Source: Steromphala cineraria (Eukaryota > Mollusca > Gastropoda > Trochida > Trochidae). From it: a stretch of DNA of 64,000 nt. The stretch is from contig OU744730.1 in NCBI GenBank assembly GCA_916613615.1, forward strand, positions 5,983,582-6,047,581, read 5' to 3'. The notes under the pieces are model-generated. The model had not been told where the DNA came from. It did no database searches and saw nothing but the letters and a program-made list of their open reading frames with translations. Below are positions 46,641 to 58,419 of this stretch, one piece after another (position 1 is the first letter of the stretch; every line of letters starts with the position of its first letter). Position numbers and translations under genes: made by a program.

Positions 46641-47102
46641 CGCAAAATGTGTTGATGTCCTTTTTTTGACATCGGCAATTTTGTTTGGGTTTCGCCGCGA
46701 CGCTGCGGCGGTTAGGTCCGTGGAACCTATCAAAAGTTGCAAAACTTTTGTAATCCACAACTGACAATCAGAGCTTCCCTGACGTAGATGGTTGTTTCGT
46801 TCGCGACTCGCCAACTCGTCGCCTAGGAAGTCAGAAGAAAGCCCAGGTTTTCGACTTTTGGGGAGTCGTATGAATAAAAGAACCGGGGTTAGCCGGGACA
46901 GTCATGAAACGTCCAAATATGTGAATTTTACCATTGCCTTTGGTGCCGTCGGCGCCGATGGTGTGATTGTTTCAAATACTTTGGAATGACGGCAAATGAA
47001 TGTCCATGAGGCTCACACTGATTTTCTCTGTAAAATGCTCCTGAGTTGTTCTTACTTGCACATGTCTAAATCTGTTTCAATCTATTACAGATGATATAGA
47101 AG
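46641..47102 (+). other. Presumed 5' region of the transposase gene
   Basis: No coding exon recognised. A plausible acceptor (tctattacag) ends at 47,090, 12 nt before the start codon, so a short untranslated 5' exon is possible. No TATA box is evident. Confidence 0.35.
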
Positions 47103-49082
47103 ATGCCAAGATTTAGAGGAAGGAGACCGAGGACTCGGAACTATGGGGGGCCGTATGCTTCAGACGACGAGTTCTCTTCCGAAGTCCATGCTGATGAAAC
47201 TTCTGATATGGAAACTACTGATGATAGTGATGTGAATAGTGATAGTGATGGATTGGTATCGGACATGGACAGTGATCCAGACATAAGGAACATTGCAAGA
47301 CGTATACTAGCTGCTACGGCGAGCGCAGCTTCTGCTGGTTCTTCCACTGACGAGTTCGTTGACTTGGATGATCAAGACAGTGACACCTCTGATACAGGGG
47401 AGGGGGATTTTGCGGCAAACTGGAAGGACGGGCCGAGGCCACGTGGACGTGTTGATCTGCCTTTTACGGGACAGACTGGGCTGGGACAGTTCAAAGAATT
47501 GCCTGAGCAACCAAAACCTATTGACTATTTCGAAATGTTCTTACAAGAAGATGATTACGGATTAATGGCAACGGAAACCAATAGATACTTTCACCAAGAA
47601 TGCGACGACGAGGTCCTCCCGCCCAAGTCAAGAATGCGCCAGTGGAAGGATACGAATGCTGAGGAAATGAAAGTATTCGTAGCGATGACTATCGCCATGT
47701 CCTTAGTTGTACAGAGGAACTTTTCAGAGTATTGGTCGACTAGTGATGTTACCTCGACGCCTTTCTTCCCAAAGTGTATGCCTAGAGACAGGTTTTGGTT
47801 GTTGCTCACGTTTCTTCACTTATCTGATAACAGTACAATGCCAGGACGAAACACACCACAGTTTTCCCCACTCAATAAACTTGGAATATTGTATAACCGC
47901 ATCATACATCGGTTCTCAAGAGTTTATATACCGCATCAACATATCTCAGTTGATGAGGGATTGGTGCCTTGGAAAGGCAACCTCAGCTTCAAGGTTTACA
48001 ACCCTGACAAACCTAAGAAGTATGGCATCAAGGCTTACATGTTGTGTGACTCGCACAATGGATACGTCTGTAAATTCAAACTCTACACTGGAAGAACCAA
48101 CGAAGTTTCTATTGGAGGGAAAACGTATGATTTGGTCATGGATTTGGTCAAAGATTACTCTCGGAAGGGATATCATGTTTACATGGACAATTTCTATTCA
48201 TCTGTGACATTGTACATCAATCTGTGGAAGTGTGGTTTCGGTGCGACGGGGACTTTGCGAGGAAATAGGAGCGGAATCCCAGTCAAACTGAAGAGAAAAA
48301 CGAAGAAACCAGTGAAAGGTTCTATGTTGCAGCAACACAACAAAGAACTTCTGATCGTCAGGTATGAGGACAGAAAGTCAGTCTTGCTTATGTCCACTGT
48401 TGAGGACACGGAAGATGTCGAGTCGGGAAGGAAGAACAGGGTGACTGGAGAACCAATTACAAAACCTCGGATCGTTCATGAATACAACAAGTACATGGGT
48501 GGCGTCGACCGGGCCGGTCAGATGTTGTCGTACACACCGTTCAAGATGAAAACTCTAAAGTGGTGGAAGCGTGTGTGGTTTCATATCCTCAACGTTGCTC
48601 TTTTGAATGCCTACGTTCTGTACAAAGAACTCTCCAAAGATAAAACACTAAAGACAAACAGAGAATTTAGAAAAGAAATAGTTCAACACATCATAACATT
48701 TGCCGACAGAGATAAGGTTGCATCTCTCGGCAGACGTCCCCGGGGTCGGCGATGTACGACCGACGACAGTATTGTACGCCTGCATGGCCGTCACTTTCCT
48801 TCAAAGATCGAGCCTGTAGGAAGAAAGAAGAATTTGTCACGCACCTGTGTTGTATGTTCTAAAGCCAGACGTGAACTCTTGCGGCGTGGAGCGGCAGCTG
48901 CCAACCAGCCAGCAAGAAAGAAGAAAAGAGTAGGAAGAGAGTCTTGTTTCGAGTGTCTAGACTGCAATGTTGCTTTGTGTGTAGAACCATGTTTCCGCCT
49001 ATACCACACATCACAAGATTTCTGTAAAGCCTATATCAGTATGATAGAGAGGGAAGAGGAAGATGGGGATGAAGATAATTGA
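47103..49082 (+). CDS. piggyBac transposase, 659 aa, intact
   Basis: DDE-type transposase that cuts and pastes the element at TTAA sites. The ATG is the first in frame; an in-frame TAG lies 6 nt upstream. Order: acidic Asp/Ser-rich N-terminus (about 20-105), DDE_Tnp_1_7 region about 135-500, basic linker, Cys-rich C-terminal finger. The catalytic aspartates are visible: D284 in ISVDEGLVPWKG, D362 in YHVYMDNFYSS and D469 in YMGGVDRAGQM; spacing 78 and 107 (78 and 101 in moth piggyBac). The C-terminus has C582, C585, C615, C618, C621, C626, C630 and H635, as in the cross-brace zinc finger that binds the element ends. Length is normal. No stop or frameshift, so the gene is recent, active or under selection; which one cannot be told from one copy. 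Confidence 0.96.
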   Translation: MPRFRGRRPRTRNYGGPYASDDEFSSEVHADETSDMETTDDSDVNSDSDGLVSDMDSDPDIRNIARRILAATASAASAGSSTDEFVDLDDQDSDTSDTGEGDFAANWKDGPRPRGRVDLPFTGQTGLGQFKELPEQPKPIDYFEMFLQEDDYGLMATETNRYFHQECDDEVLPPKSRMRQWKDTNAEEMKVFVAMTIAMSLVVQRNFSEYWSTSDVTSTPFFPKCMPRDRFWLLLTFLHLSDNSTMPGRNTPQFSPLNKLGILYNRIIHRFSRVYIPHQHISVDEGLVPWKGNLSFKVYNPDKPKKYGIKAYMLCDSHNGYVCKFKLYTGRTNEVSIGGKTYDLVMDLVKDYSRKGYHVYMDNFYSSVTLYINLWKCGFGATGTLRGNRSGIPVKLKRKTKKPVKGSMLQQHNKELLIVRYEDRKSVLLMSTVEDTEDVESGRKNRVTGEPITKPRIVHEYNKYMGGVDRAGQMLSYTPFKMKTLKWWKRVWFHILNVALLNAYVLYKELSKDKTLKTNREFRKEIVQHIITFADRDKVASLGRRPRGRRCTTDDSIVRLHGRHFPSKIEPVGRKKNLSRTCVVCSKARRELLRRGAAAANQPARKKKRVGRESCFECLDCNVALCVEPCFRLYHTSQDFCKAYISMIEREEEDGDEDN

Positions 49083-49218
49083 AGAAAGAAAAAAGAAGTA
49101 GAAGTGTGGACTGAACTCTAGACCTTGTTAGGTTCTATAAAGCTGTTATTCGCACCTTTGAAGGTGATTATTGTTATACTTATATATTTGTTGATTATAT
49201 TGTACAAGCATTTATAAA

Positions 49219-49224
49219 AATAAA
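49219..49224 (+). terminator. Poly(A) signal of the transposase gene
   Basis: AATAAA 137 nt after the stop codon, followed by a T-rich stretch. Good candidate for the 3' end of the mRNA. Confidence 0.6.
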
Positions 49225-49559
49225 TTTTTCTTTTTTTATTTCGTAACAGAGACAGAGAAAGTCAATGTGAGCTGTCCGTGGAAGTTCAACTGAAGCCGCA
49301 TCATGAACCCCCACCCCTTCTTTGGCACTATATACAATTTTGGAAGGGGGTGGGGATCAAATCATTTACATGATTGTAAAGAGCGAAGAACGAGCTTCAG
49401 TCCAATGTGTCATTTGTAAATGCGCACGAAAAACTAAAGAAACTGCAAGCTATCTGTCGGAAATATCAAACCTTTTCTCAAAAATGATTGGGGTTACCCA
49501 CCTTGCGGCATTCATATCTCACGGAACGTTTGAGATAATTTCAAATTTTTTTCTCCATT

Positions 49560-51655
49560 TTGTAGAGGAGTAAATTGTCTTCATTTCAATGTATCATTTG
49601 TCTATGCGCGCACAATGATAAAGAAGCGGCAGCGATGCACGGAATAAATGACATCGTCCACCCGCGCTACTTGCGCGCCGGCGTTCGCTAATTGAACTTG
49701 TATTTAACTCCCGCACCTTGTGGCACTCATATCTCACGAACCATTAGAGATATTTTTATAATTTTTATATCAACTTGTAGAGAAAAGAATTGTCTTCATT
49801 TCCATGTATCATATGTCTATGCGCGGACAGGAATAAAGAAGCGGCAAGCGAAAGACAAGTGATCGTTCACACGCGCTACTTGCGCTCCGGCGTTCGCTAA
49901 TTGAACTTGTGTTAACTCGCGCACCTTGCGGCACTCATATCTCACGAACCATTAGAGATATTTTTATAATTTTTATATCAACTTGTAGAGAAAAGAATTG
50001 TCTTTTTTTCCATGTATCATATGTCTATGCGCGCAATGAAGAAGCGGTGCGCGCTCTACTTGCGCTCCGGCGTTCGCTAATTGAACTTGTATTTAACTCC
50101 CGCACCTTGCGGCACTCATATCTCACGAACCATTAGAGATATTTTTATAATTTTTATATCAACTTGTAGAGAAAAGAATTGTCTTTTTTTCCATGTATCA
50201 TATGTCTATGCGCGCACAAAAATAAAGAAGCGGCAAGCGAAAGATAAGTGATCGTTCACACGCGCTACTTCCGCTCCGGCGTTCGCTAATTGAACTTGTA
50301 TTTAACTCCCGCACCTTGTGGCACTCATATCTCACGAACCATTAGAGATATTTTTATAATTTTTATATCAACTTGTAGAGAAAAGAATTGTCTTTTTTTC
50401 CATGTATCATATGTCTATGCGCGCAATGAAGAAGCGGTGCGCGCTCTACTTGCGCTCCGGCGTTCGCTAATTGAACTTGTATTTAACTCCCGCACCTTGC
50501 GGCACTCATATCTCACGAACCATTAGAGATATTTTTATAATTTTTATATCAACTTGTAGAGAAAAGAATTGTCTTTTTTTCCATGTATCATATGTCTATG
50601 CGCGCACAAAAATAAAGAAGCGGCAAGCGAAAGATAAGTGATCGTTCACACGCGCTACTTCCGCTCCGGCGTTCGCTAATTGAACTTGTATTTAACTCCC
50701 GCACCTTGCGGCACTCATATCTCACGAACCATTAGAGATATTTTTATAATTTTTATATCAACTTGTAGAGAAAAGAATTGTCTTTTTTTCCATGTATCAT
50801 ATGTCTATGCGCGCACAAAAATAAAGAAGCGGCAAGCGAAAGATAAGTGATCGTTCACACGCGCTACTTCCGCTCCGGCGTTCGCTAATTGAACTTGTAT
50901 TTAACTCCCGCACCTTGCGGCACTCATATCTCACGAACCATTAGAGATATTTTTATAATTTTTATATCAACTTGTAGAGAAAAGAATTGTCTTTTTTTCC
51001 ATGTATCATATGTCTATGCGCGCACAAAAATAAAGAAGCGGCAAGCGAAAGATAAGTGATCGTTCACACGCGCTACTTGCGCTCCGGCGTTCGCTAATTG
51101 AACTTGTGTTAACTCGCGCACCTTGCGGCACTCATATCTCACGAACCATTAGAGATATTTTTATAATTTTTATATCAACTTGTAGAGAAAAGAATTGTCT
51201 TTTTTTCCATGTATCATATGTCTATGCGCGCAATGAAGAAGCGGTGCGCGCTCTACTTGCGCTCCGGCGTTCGCTAATTAAACTTGTATTTAACTCCCGC
51301 ACCTTGCGGCACTCATATCTCACGAACCATTAGAGATATTTTTATAATTTTTATATCAACTTGTAGAGAAAAGAATTGTCTTTTTTTCCATGTATCATAT
51401 GTCTATGCGCGGACAGGAATAAAGAAGCGGCAAGCGAAAGATAAGTGATCGTTCACACGCGCTACTTGCGCGCCGGCGTTCGCTAATTGAACTTGTATTT
51501 AACTCGCGCATCTTGCGGCACTCATATCTCACGAACCATTAGAGATATTTTTATAATTTTTATATCAACTTGTAGATAAAAGAATTGTCTTTTTTTCCAT
51601 GTATCATATGTCTATGCACGCACAAAAATAAAGAAGCGGCAAGCGGAATTAAAGA
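49560..51655 (+). repeat. Right-arm satellite of the piggyBac element, 10-11 units of 181 or 209 bp
   Basis: The motif ctcatatctcacgaaccatt recurs with ends at about 49,740, 49,948, 50,129, 50,338, 50,519, 50,728, 50,937, 51,146, 51,327 and 51,536; spacings are 181 or 208-209 bp. The short form lacks a 28-bp piece containing the gaaagataagtgatcgttc motif. A diverged unit precedes at about 49,500. Units also carry gcgctccggcgttcgctaat and ccatgtatcatatgtctatg. Neighbouring units are nearly identical, so the array is young or homogenised. Confidence 0.93.
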
Positions 51656-51978
51656 CTTTCTTTTGATGACTGTGGGAAAAAAAATATGAGGCGCATCGTA
51701 ATGTTTTTTTATATATTTATAAAGAGGCACAGTGTATCTAGAAGTCCATGTAAAAAGAATTATTCTGTGTGCATAAATAAACATTTTACAAGGCTCTAAA
51801 TAAAAATCCGGGATCCGCGAAATAGATACACCAATTGTTGTAAAAGACCCGGGACTCGCTACATAAACATATTCAGTGGGCGGTGCAATCAGGATATAAC
51901 GGTGGCTGGCACCGGACAAAACAATGTCGCCACGGGGGCTAGTTGAGCAAAAATATATAGCCGCATCGTAAGGGCTAA

Positions 51979-53134
51979 GTTTGGTTTCCTAAAAAGGAAT
52001 TTGTATTTTTATAGTTTAAAAAATAGTTTTAAAATAGGATAAATTTCCATCAACAAATATACATATTTTATATAAAGATATTGGCAAACATTTAACCATG
52101 GCATTGGTAATGATGGTTTAAATTGTATTTCTTACCACTGCCTACATTAGATAAAGATATGTTAACAAACATTAACCAGAGACCAATTGTTTCATTCAAA
52201 CTACATATCATGTCTCTAAGATATTAGGTAAATGTATACAAACTGTGATGTGTAATTTCTTTTGCCTGTCGGAATATTTCACTCAAACGAATAGTCTCAC
52301 GTTTTGAAAATCGATGCATTATCAATTATATCAATCATAAAATAATAGCAAATAATAATGTAATGCAATATTGAGGGTTTCTGGGAATTCGTTTTGTGTC
52401 TATCTCTTAACATATTTAATATATCAAACTACATTAACTCGTGGGACATTCATTTCTAAGTTTATGTGTTCACATTTTCTGCTCAAATCAGTTAAAAAAA
52501 CTATGAGACAATAGAACAGCATTGGGAGCACTTAATGGAAGGATGTTTAATACTGATTCAAATAATAAGAATCACATTCTTGCAGAGCCTTTAACTGCTC
52601 AATCATAGTTTTAAAAACCAACTTCGTGTTATGAAACATTGGCCAGATAAGGGTCTTCTGACAGTTAAAGATTTATGAAGTGAACATGGATTTTATCCTT
52701 TGATGAATTACAGTCTAAATATGGAATAAAAGTAACAATATAAGATTTAATTTTACCTACTCTATATCCTACCTGAATCAGAGGTCACTGTCAAGCAAAC
52801 ACTGCTTGCGGTAACTGAAGAGTGAATGTTAGGGAAATACCTTTGCAACTGAAATAGGTTTAAGACATTCTTCTAACGGTTAAACAGGGCCAGGGTTTTT
52901 CAAAAATTAGTTGCAGTTTACATCGTTTTCCTTTTCTTGATTTCACTTTATTTCAATAAGAAAAACCGTTACAATGCCTTTAAGATGTTACAAACAACAA
53001 GCAGCTGACATGGTCGAGCTATACCCCCGCAAATTGCACTATATGCATAGGTTTTTCTTTATCTTCTTACAGCATTATAATGTTTAGTCCAATAATAAGC
53101 GTCTTAAAAGATGCATAATAAAATTGTTCTTTTT
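51979..53134. other. Non-coding stretch right of the piggyBac element
   Basis: No gene, RNA or repeat recognised. Confidence 0.45.
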
Positions 53135-53822
53135 AGCTCATGAGGCCTGAAAGGCCAGATAGGTTTATGGCATGGCCCGTCGTCCGTCGTCCGTCCGTCG
53201 TCCGTAAACTTTTGACACTTTCGACTTCTCCTCATAAACCATATACACTATAGAGCTGAAATTGTGTGTACAGGTACCTTGGCATGTGGGGATTTTGATT
53301 TGTAACTTTGGTGACCCTGTGACCCCAATTTAAGGCCACAGGGGCCACACCCTTAAAACCTATGTTCGTCTTCTTCTCAGGAACCAATATGACTCTAGAG
53401 AGCTGATATTTTGTGTGCAGGCCCCTTGGCATGTGGGGATTCTAATTTGTAACTTGTGTGACCCCAATTAAGGGCCACAGGGGCCACATCCTTAAAACCT
53501 ATGTTCGTCTTCTTCTCCAGAACCAATGACTCTAGAGAGCTGATATTTTGTGTGCAGTTTCCTTGGCATGTGGGGATTCTGATTTGTAACTTTGGTGGCC
53601 CTGTGACCCCAATTAAGGGCCACAGGGGCCACACCCTTCAAACGTATTTTCATCTTCTAAAAGCTAAAACTTTGTGTACAGACTCCTTGACTAGTGAGGA
53701 TTATAAATTGTACCTTTGGTGGCCCAATGGCCCCTACTAAGGGGGCACCACATTGGCCACACCCTATAGCGAAATCAAATGTAAAGCCTGATGAGCTACA
53801 GAGCCCATGGCTCTATTTTTGT
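53135..53822 (+). repeat. Dispersed element with about 140-bp tandem units
   Basis: Starts agctcatgaggcctgaaagg and ends with the near-inverse gcctgatgagct. Inside is a gtcgtccgtccgtcgtccgt run, then three to four units with ttggcatgtggggatt at 53,281, 53,428 and 53,565 (spacing 147 and 137). I recall this family as common in bivalve genomes. Open frames here are by-products. Confidence 0.75.
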
Positions 53823-54979
53823 ATGTTTGATCTCTATGATGAATTTTAATATTTATAAATCAAAAGAAAACATGTGATAAATTAACGACTGCAATCTTCC
53901 ATTTTGCCAATGGAAGAAAAATTAACAAAATATTTCAAACTTGTAAATCATTCCATTCTGCAAATAAATACCACATTTGATTAAACTATGACAACCAGTT
54001 CTTGGCTAAACAAAACATCATATTTTTGAAATTATGACTCACCTTCACATCCTTATGTAACTCAAATGTTTTCTTTAGGTCATTCTAAATGTATGTGAAG
54101 TTAAGGTTCAGACCGTTTTGTTTTGAGAATGGTACATTTCACAATTGTTTTATCATGTTCAGTACTCTGTTTCTGTACTCGGGATAAACAGGACAAATGT
54201 TTCGTTTTGACAATTTTATGCATGTGTCAGTCTCTGACTATCCATTCCTTAACTTTATTTCATACATTATTTCTAACGAGGGACAATTGAAACAAAGATA
54301 TGACTTAAGGTCTCTTGCATGTATTTTCATCTGTTAATTTTATGTTTTGCATAAGATCATTTGTCGGCAAAGTTCTATGTTGAGTGCAATATTGGAACCA
54401 TTTTTTTTTCGAATTTAGATTATACCCAAAGGGTATAGTATTTATGTTATGCCCTTCACTTTCATCAACTGATTATTCAAGATCTAGTTCCCTCTTTTTA
54501 ATGTACTTGTATATAGTTGTAGTGTTTTCTGTTTATTGTAATTTATCATAACAATTTCGACATCCTTTTTCTTAGTGGCTATAAATTTGATGAGGTATGG
54601 GATAAGGGGCTTATCTTTGGTTTTTTCTATTTTAATTTCGGATTAGAATAAATATGTTTTGATTTCCTGAATGATACCAGCATATTCTAGGAAATTTGAC
54701 TTACATTTTTACACAATATATGTAAATGTAAACATTTATCTTCTCTCAGAGTTATCTAAACTGACATATGATTGTTTATGATATTTTATGATTAAACTAT
54801 GTATTCATAAGTGAAACACTAATAAAGACAACAGAAAGTGAAACTGACACATTTTCCCGAAATACACTTGTAGACAATTACATTTCATTTACCGTCACAT
54901 TGTTTTCCCCACTTACTACGAATGCGCATCGACATCATTGTTTAATAGCGTTTCCTTACGAAGCAGATACTTTGGGATA
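53823..54979. other. Non-coding stretch
   Basis: No gene or repeat recognised. Confidence 0.45.
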
Positions 54980-57340
54980 AGTTTAAACATTGAGTGCAGA
55001 AAAGTTTCAACATTTAAAGATATCCCTGTAATACCATGTTATGTATGTTTCGTGCATATATAGACTGTACATCATTGTGTAAAGGTAATTAATATCAGTA
55101 GACACACCAACCAACTGATTATTCGCCATTAGATTGGATACATGATTATCTTTGAAAACTAACAAATAAGGTTGTTTTTTTGCACAATATATTCCATTGA
55201 ACACACCTTTAAAAATCTATGGGAAAGTAACAACGAAGTTTATTCTTTACATGAAAATAACAAGTATATGCTTTTCAAACGTTAACATTTTTCGAAGTTG
55301 GTTACGATATTGTTCCATTGACCATTGTATCCAATTTGTTACATAGTATACACTAAATAACGTAATACCAAAATTAATTAATCTGCAAATAACGAAAAAT
55401 TATCACTACTACGATCAGTGTTTTAATACATATTTATTAAATAAGTTTACAATGTCCATCAATGTCATGAGAATTGATTATAATATGAGATACCCATTTG
55501 AGTCCATCTCAAATGGATTTTATGCTGAACAAAGCCAATGTTGAAAAGACGAACTCAAATACTAACTTTTTCTTTTGCTAGAATTGTGTGTTTTGATATC
55601 TGATGCATGTCAGTGACACAAAATACGTTTCAATCCAAATCTGAAACACGGTTGTGTTTGTCAAACTCAATTCATGGCCATTAAGTCAGTTCGTGAGTTT
55701 TTCGAATTAAATATGCATAACTTTATCAATTATGTTCTTATCAACAATTTCTAAAGAATTGCTGAACAATATTATTTCCAAGGTAATCGGGTTTGTACAG
55801 CGAAAATATGTAGGCATTAATTGGAAACCGAAAACCCCAAAATTAATACTGTTTATTAGTAAACATTATTTTTTTAAATTATCTCAAACAATCAAAGTAA
55901 CTACTTAAGTTGATGGAGATCGATTGGATGCATATCCTGTACATATCCAATGTTAATTTGAATACTGATCTTGGCCTCTGCACATGTAAAAGTATGTTTC
56001 AGATTTTAACAAAAACAAGTTTGAATCATTAACAATGATTTGTCATTTGGCAATAACCGATTAAATGATTGAATTCATTGCACACATATCGCATATGCAG
56101 CCTTAAGCTAAAACAATTGACAATCACAGATGAAAGTCATCACCTGTCACAAGCAAGTCTATTCTTCCTGGTGATGACAGCTTCATGGTGAGGATGACAT
56201 CTCTGTCAGACTAATTTCCTTTAAAGGTAAAAATCAAAGCTTAACATATCCTGAGGCAAATGCTAGTCCTTGAAGATCGCATGGTCATAAGTGAAACTGT
56301 CCGTATAAGCCAAGAGCAAGAAAAAAATGTGCAAATGCTTTTACATAAATTTCATTTGATTTCTTTGATATATATTTTTCTAAATTGCTCAACCGGGGGA
56401 TATTAAAATGTTGTCCTTGGCATGAACTGTTGAACTGCATATTTTGTAGAAAGAAATTGCAGGTTAACCACATATTTAAAGAAGAAATGATATTTTACGG
56501 TTTTGAACTCAAAAACAACAATAAAACATTGGATCTTAGTGAAACCTTGTTATGGATATGACATTGACACTTGTCCTCGAGACCGTCCTCGGGGCCTCTT
56601 GATCAAATAGTCCCTGCCATTAGTGTCAATACGTCTCATAAACTATGCTTGTAACTAAGGCATATCTAAATCCACACGTACAGCACAAACAAAAGAAAAG
56701 TTTGAAAAGTTGATTTGCTGAACTCGAATGAGACATGAGTGAGAGACGTGTAAGTACTGAGACTAATGCGTGCCCCTGTCAACGAAAATTTAAGTTAGGA
56801 CCACGTAGCATATCGTGTATACTCTCCAAGAAGCAGTGAAGTTAAGTCCCTCACTAATGACATTAAAATTTCTCTGAGTCCGTACACTTCTGGAAAATGC
56901 TCAAAGCTGTGAAAATACAAAATAAATAAATATTTGTCACAGACATGAACATTTCCCAACGCAGAAAGTGGTAAGATCATCTATATCAACTGGTGTATTG
57001 TTACTCCTCCAATGAACTATGATACGAGATAAAAGGTTTAATATGGAATGGTTGATGATAGAAGAAATAGTAGAAATAGGTGAATGTCTCGATATGAGGT
57101 TAAAAAGTGGTTAAAGTATAGAAATACGACCAGGCTTTTGTTGAAAGAGAGAGGTGATGCTGATGCCACGTACAGTGTGTCAAAGTGTTAAGATGTTAGA
57201 AAAACGTAACAGCAAGTTCATAGATGGCACTATGCAATCAATACATGTTTATCTAGAAAGGACTGTTTCTCATTCAACTTCACCAAGAAATAGTAGATAA
57301 GTCCAGTTTTCGATCAGATGTGAGCAAACGAGGAAACCAC
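54980..57340 (-). repeat. Large inverted duplication, inner right arm (partner 40,300-42,490)
   Basis: Inverse of the left arm. Examples: 56,090-56,260 against 41,330-41,480 (gacaatcacagatgaaagt inverted), 55,700-55,860 against 42,140-42,290 (cctacatatttt, gctgtacaaac inverted), 57,065-57,190 against 40,425-40,540 (gcatcacctctctc inverted). No coding content. Confidence 0.75.
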
Positions 57341-57914
57341 CCTTGTGTTTTCTATAAAAACTGTAAGACATGGTGTTAATTAATTTTATTTTCTTCACAG
57401 ATGTTTTCAAATTTGTTATTATATGTTGATCTCAATATATAAAATATATTATGAGTGCAAAAAATGAAATTAATATTTTTTAATAGGCCAAATCCGAGGT
57501 TTGAACCCCTTTGTTTTCAATAGACCCTGATTAGTTTTTCCATTAAAATAGATTATAGTTAGTATTGCAATGAATAGAAATGGGTATAATGTTAAAATTT
57601 CTTTAAATTATTTTGAAAGGATACCTTTCAGTTAAGAAAACACTACGGTGGCCAAAAAGATCTTTGATGTTACTCATAGGTTTAAGTTTTCATCCCTTTG
57701 TATTTCATTTTCCTTTTATAAAGAAACACTTCATTTTATAACCTTTAAGTGAAGTCTGACAATGCTTGATTGGTAAATACCTTTTTATTTTGTATATATT
57801 TTATACATTAAAGCAACATTGAAGATAATAAAGGCAGCATTCCTGTTTATTGACCAAGGTTTGCCTGATATGTTTTCAAAGAAGAAACTAACCTTCATTC
57901 TTAAACAATTAAGA
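57341..57914. other. Non-coding stretch inside the right arm
   Basis: Nothing recognised. The corresponding position in the left arm holds about 5 kb of other sequence, including the 35.7-36.8 kb TIR element. Confidence 0.4.
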
Positions 57915-58290
57915 AGTCATTTCAATTTCAATCTCTAAATGCCATGATTAATTATCCTACAAAAGATATAACGATTCCTGGACAATTTCACCTTTGTTAT
58001 TTGGCTCTTAAAAGTTCACAAACTGCTTCAGGACATACTGAATTTTACTTTAATCTTTAGAGGAAATGAGACTGGCATAGATAACTACCTTGCTGTCATG
58101 TCATGAAAGTCGAAACTTTGCTTTGAAATAAGCGACCTCTTTCAACAAGGATTCAATTTTTTAGCTAGAAGCAACAAAAGCATAAAGTAGTGATTTCTGA
58201 AAGATAATTAGGAAAACCGTTCAAATCCATGCAGCTTATTTAAAGGTATTTAATCAGTAGCGGCATTGTTGTCACGCATGACTCATGACA
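57915..58290 (-). repeat. Large inverted duplication, outer right segment (partner 34,820-35,220)
   Basis: Inverse of 34,820-35,220, with landmarks gaggaaatgagactggcat and ctgctttgaaataagcgac-like matches. Confidence 0.7.
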
Positions 58291-58419
58291 TACAGATACT
58301 TAAAAAGCGAGTTTCAAAATTTAAAAAGCCTTTTTGAACTCACAACAAAATGATAGCGAATTATATATATAGCTATATAGCTATATAGCTTACAACTAAT
58401 CTAACTTAAGAAGATTATT

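Larger units (their letters stand above)
43171..51974 (+). mobile_element. Giant piggyBac transposon, about 8.8 kb
   Basis: Bounded by perfect 14-bp inverted repeats: cccttacgatgcgg at 43,171-43,184 and ccgcatcgtaaggg at 51,961-51,974. The left flank is TTAA (43,167-43,170) and the right flank CTAA (51,975-51,978), the piggyBac target site with one change. It encloses an intact piggyBac transposase. Most piggyBac elements I know are 2-3 kb; the excess here is two large tandem-repeat arms, left about 43.5-45.0 kb with scattered units to 46.6 kb, and right about 49.6-51.65 kb. Confidence 0.88.

Noticed and set aside
47707..48207. A 166-codon plus-strand frame inside the transposase gene
   Set aside because: Out-of-frame shadow of the transposase; the in-frame product has all catalytic motifs.
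49909..51333. Three near-identical plus-strand frames of about 75 codons in the right arm
   Set aside because: They are satellite unit translations with no domain, and all end at the same repeat position.
53232..53740. Frames of 66-79 codons on both strands
   Set aside because: Translations of the 140-bp tandem units in a dispersed repeat.
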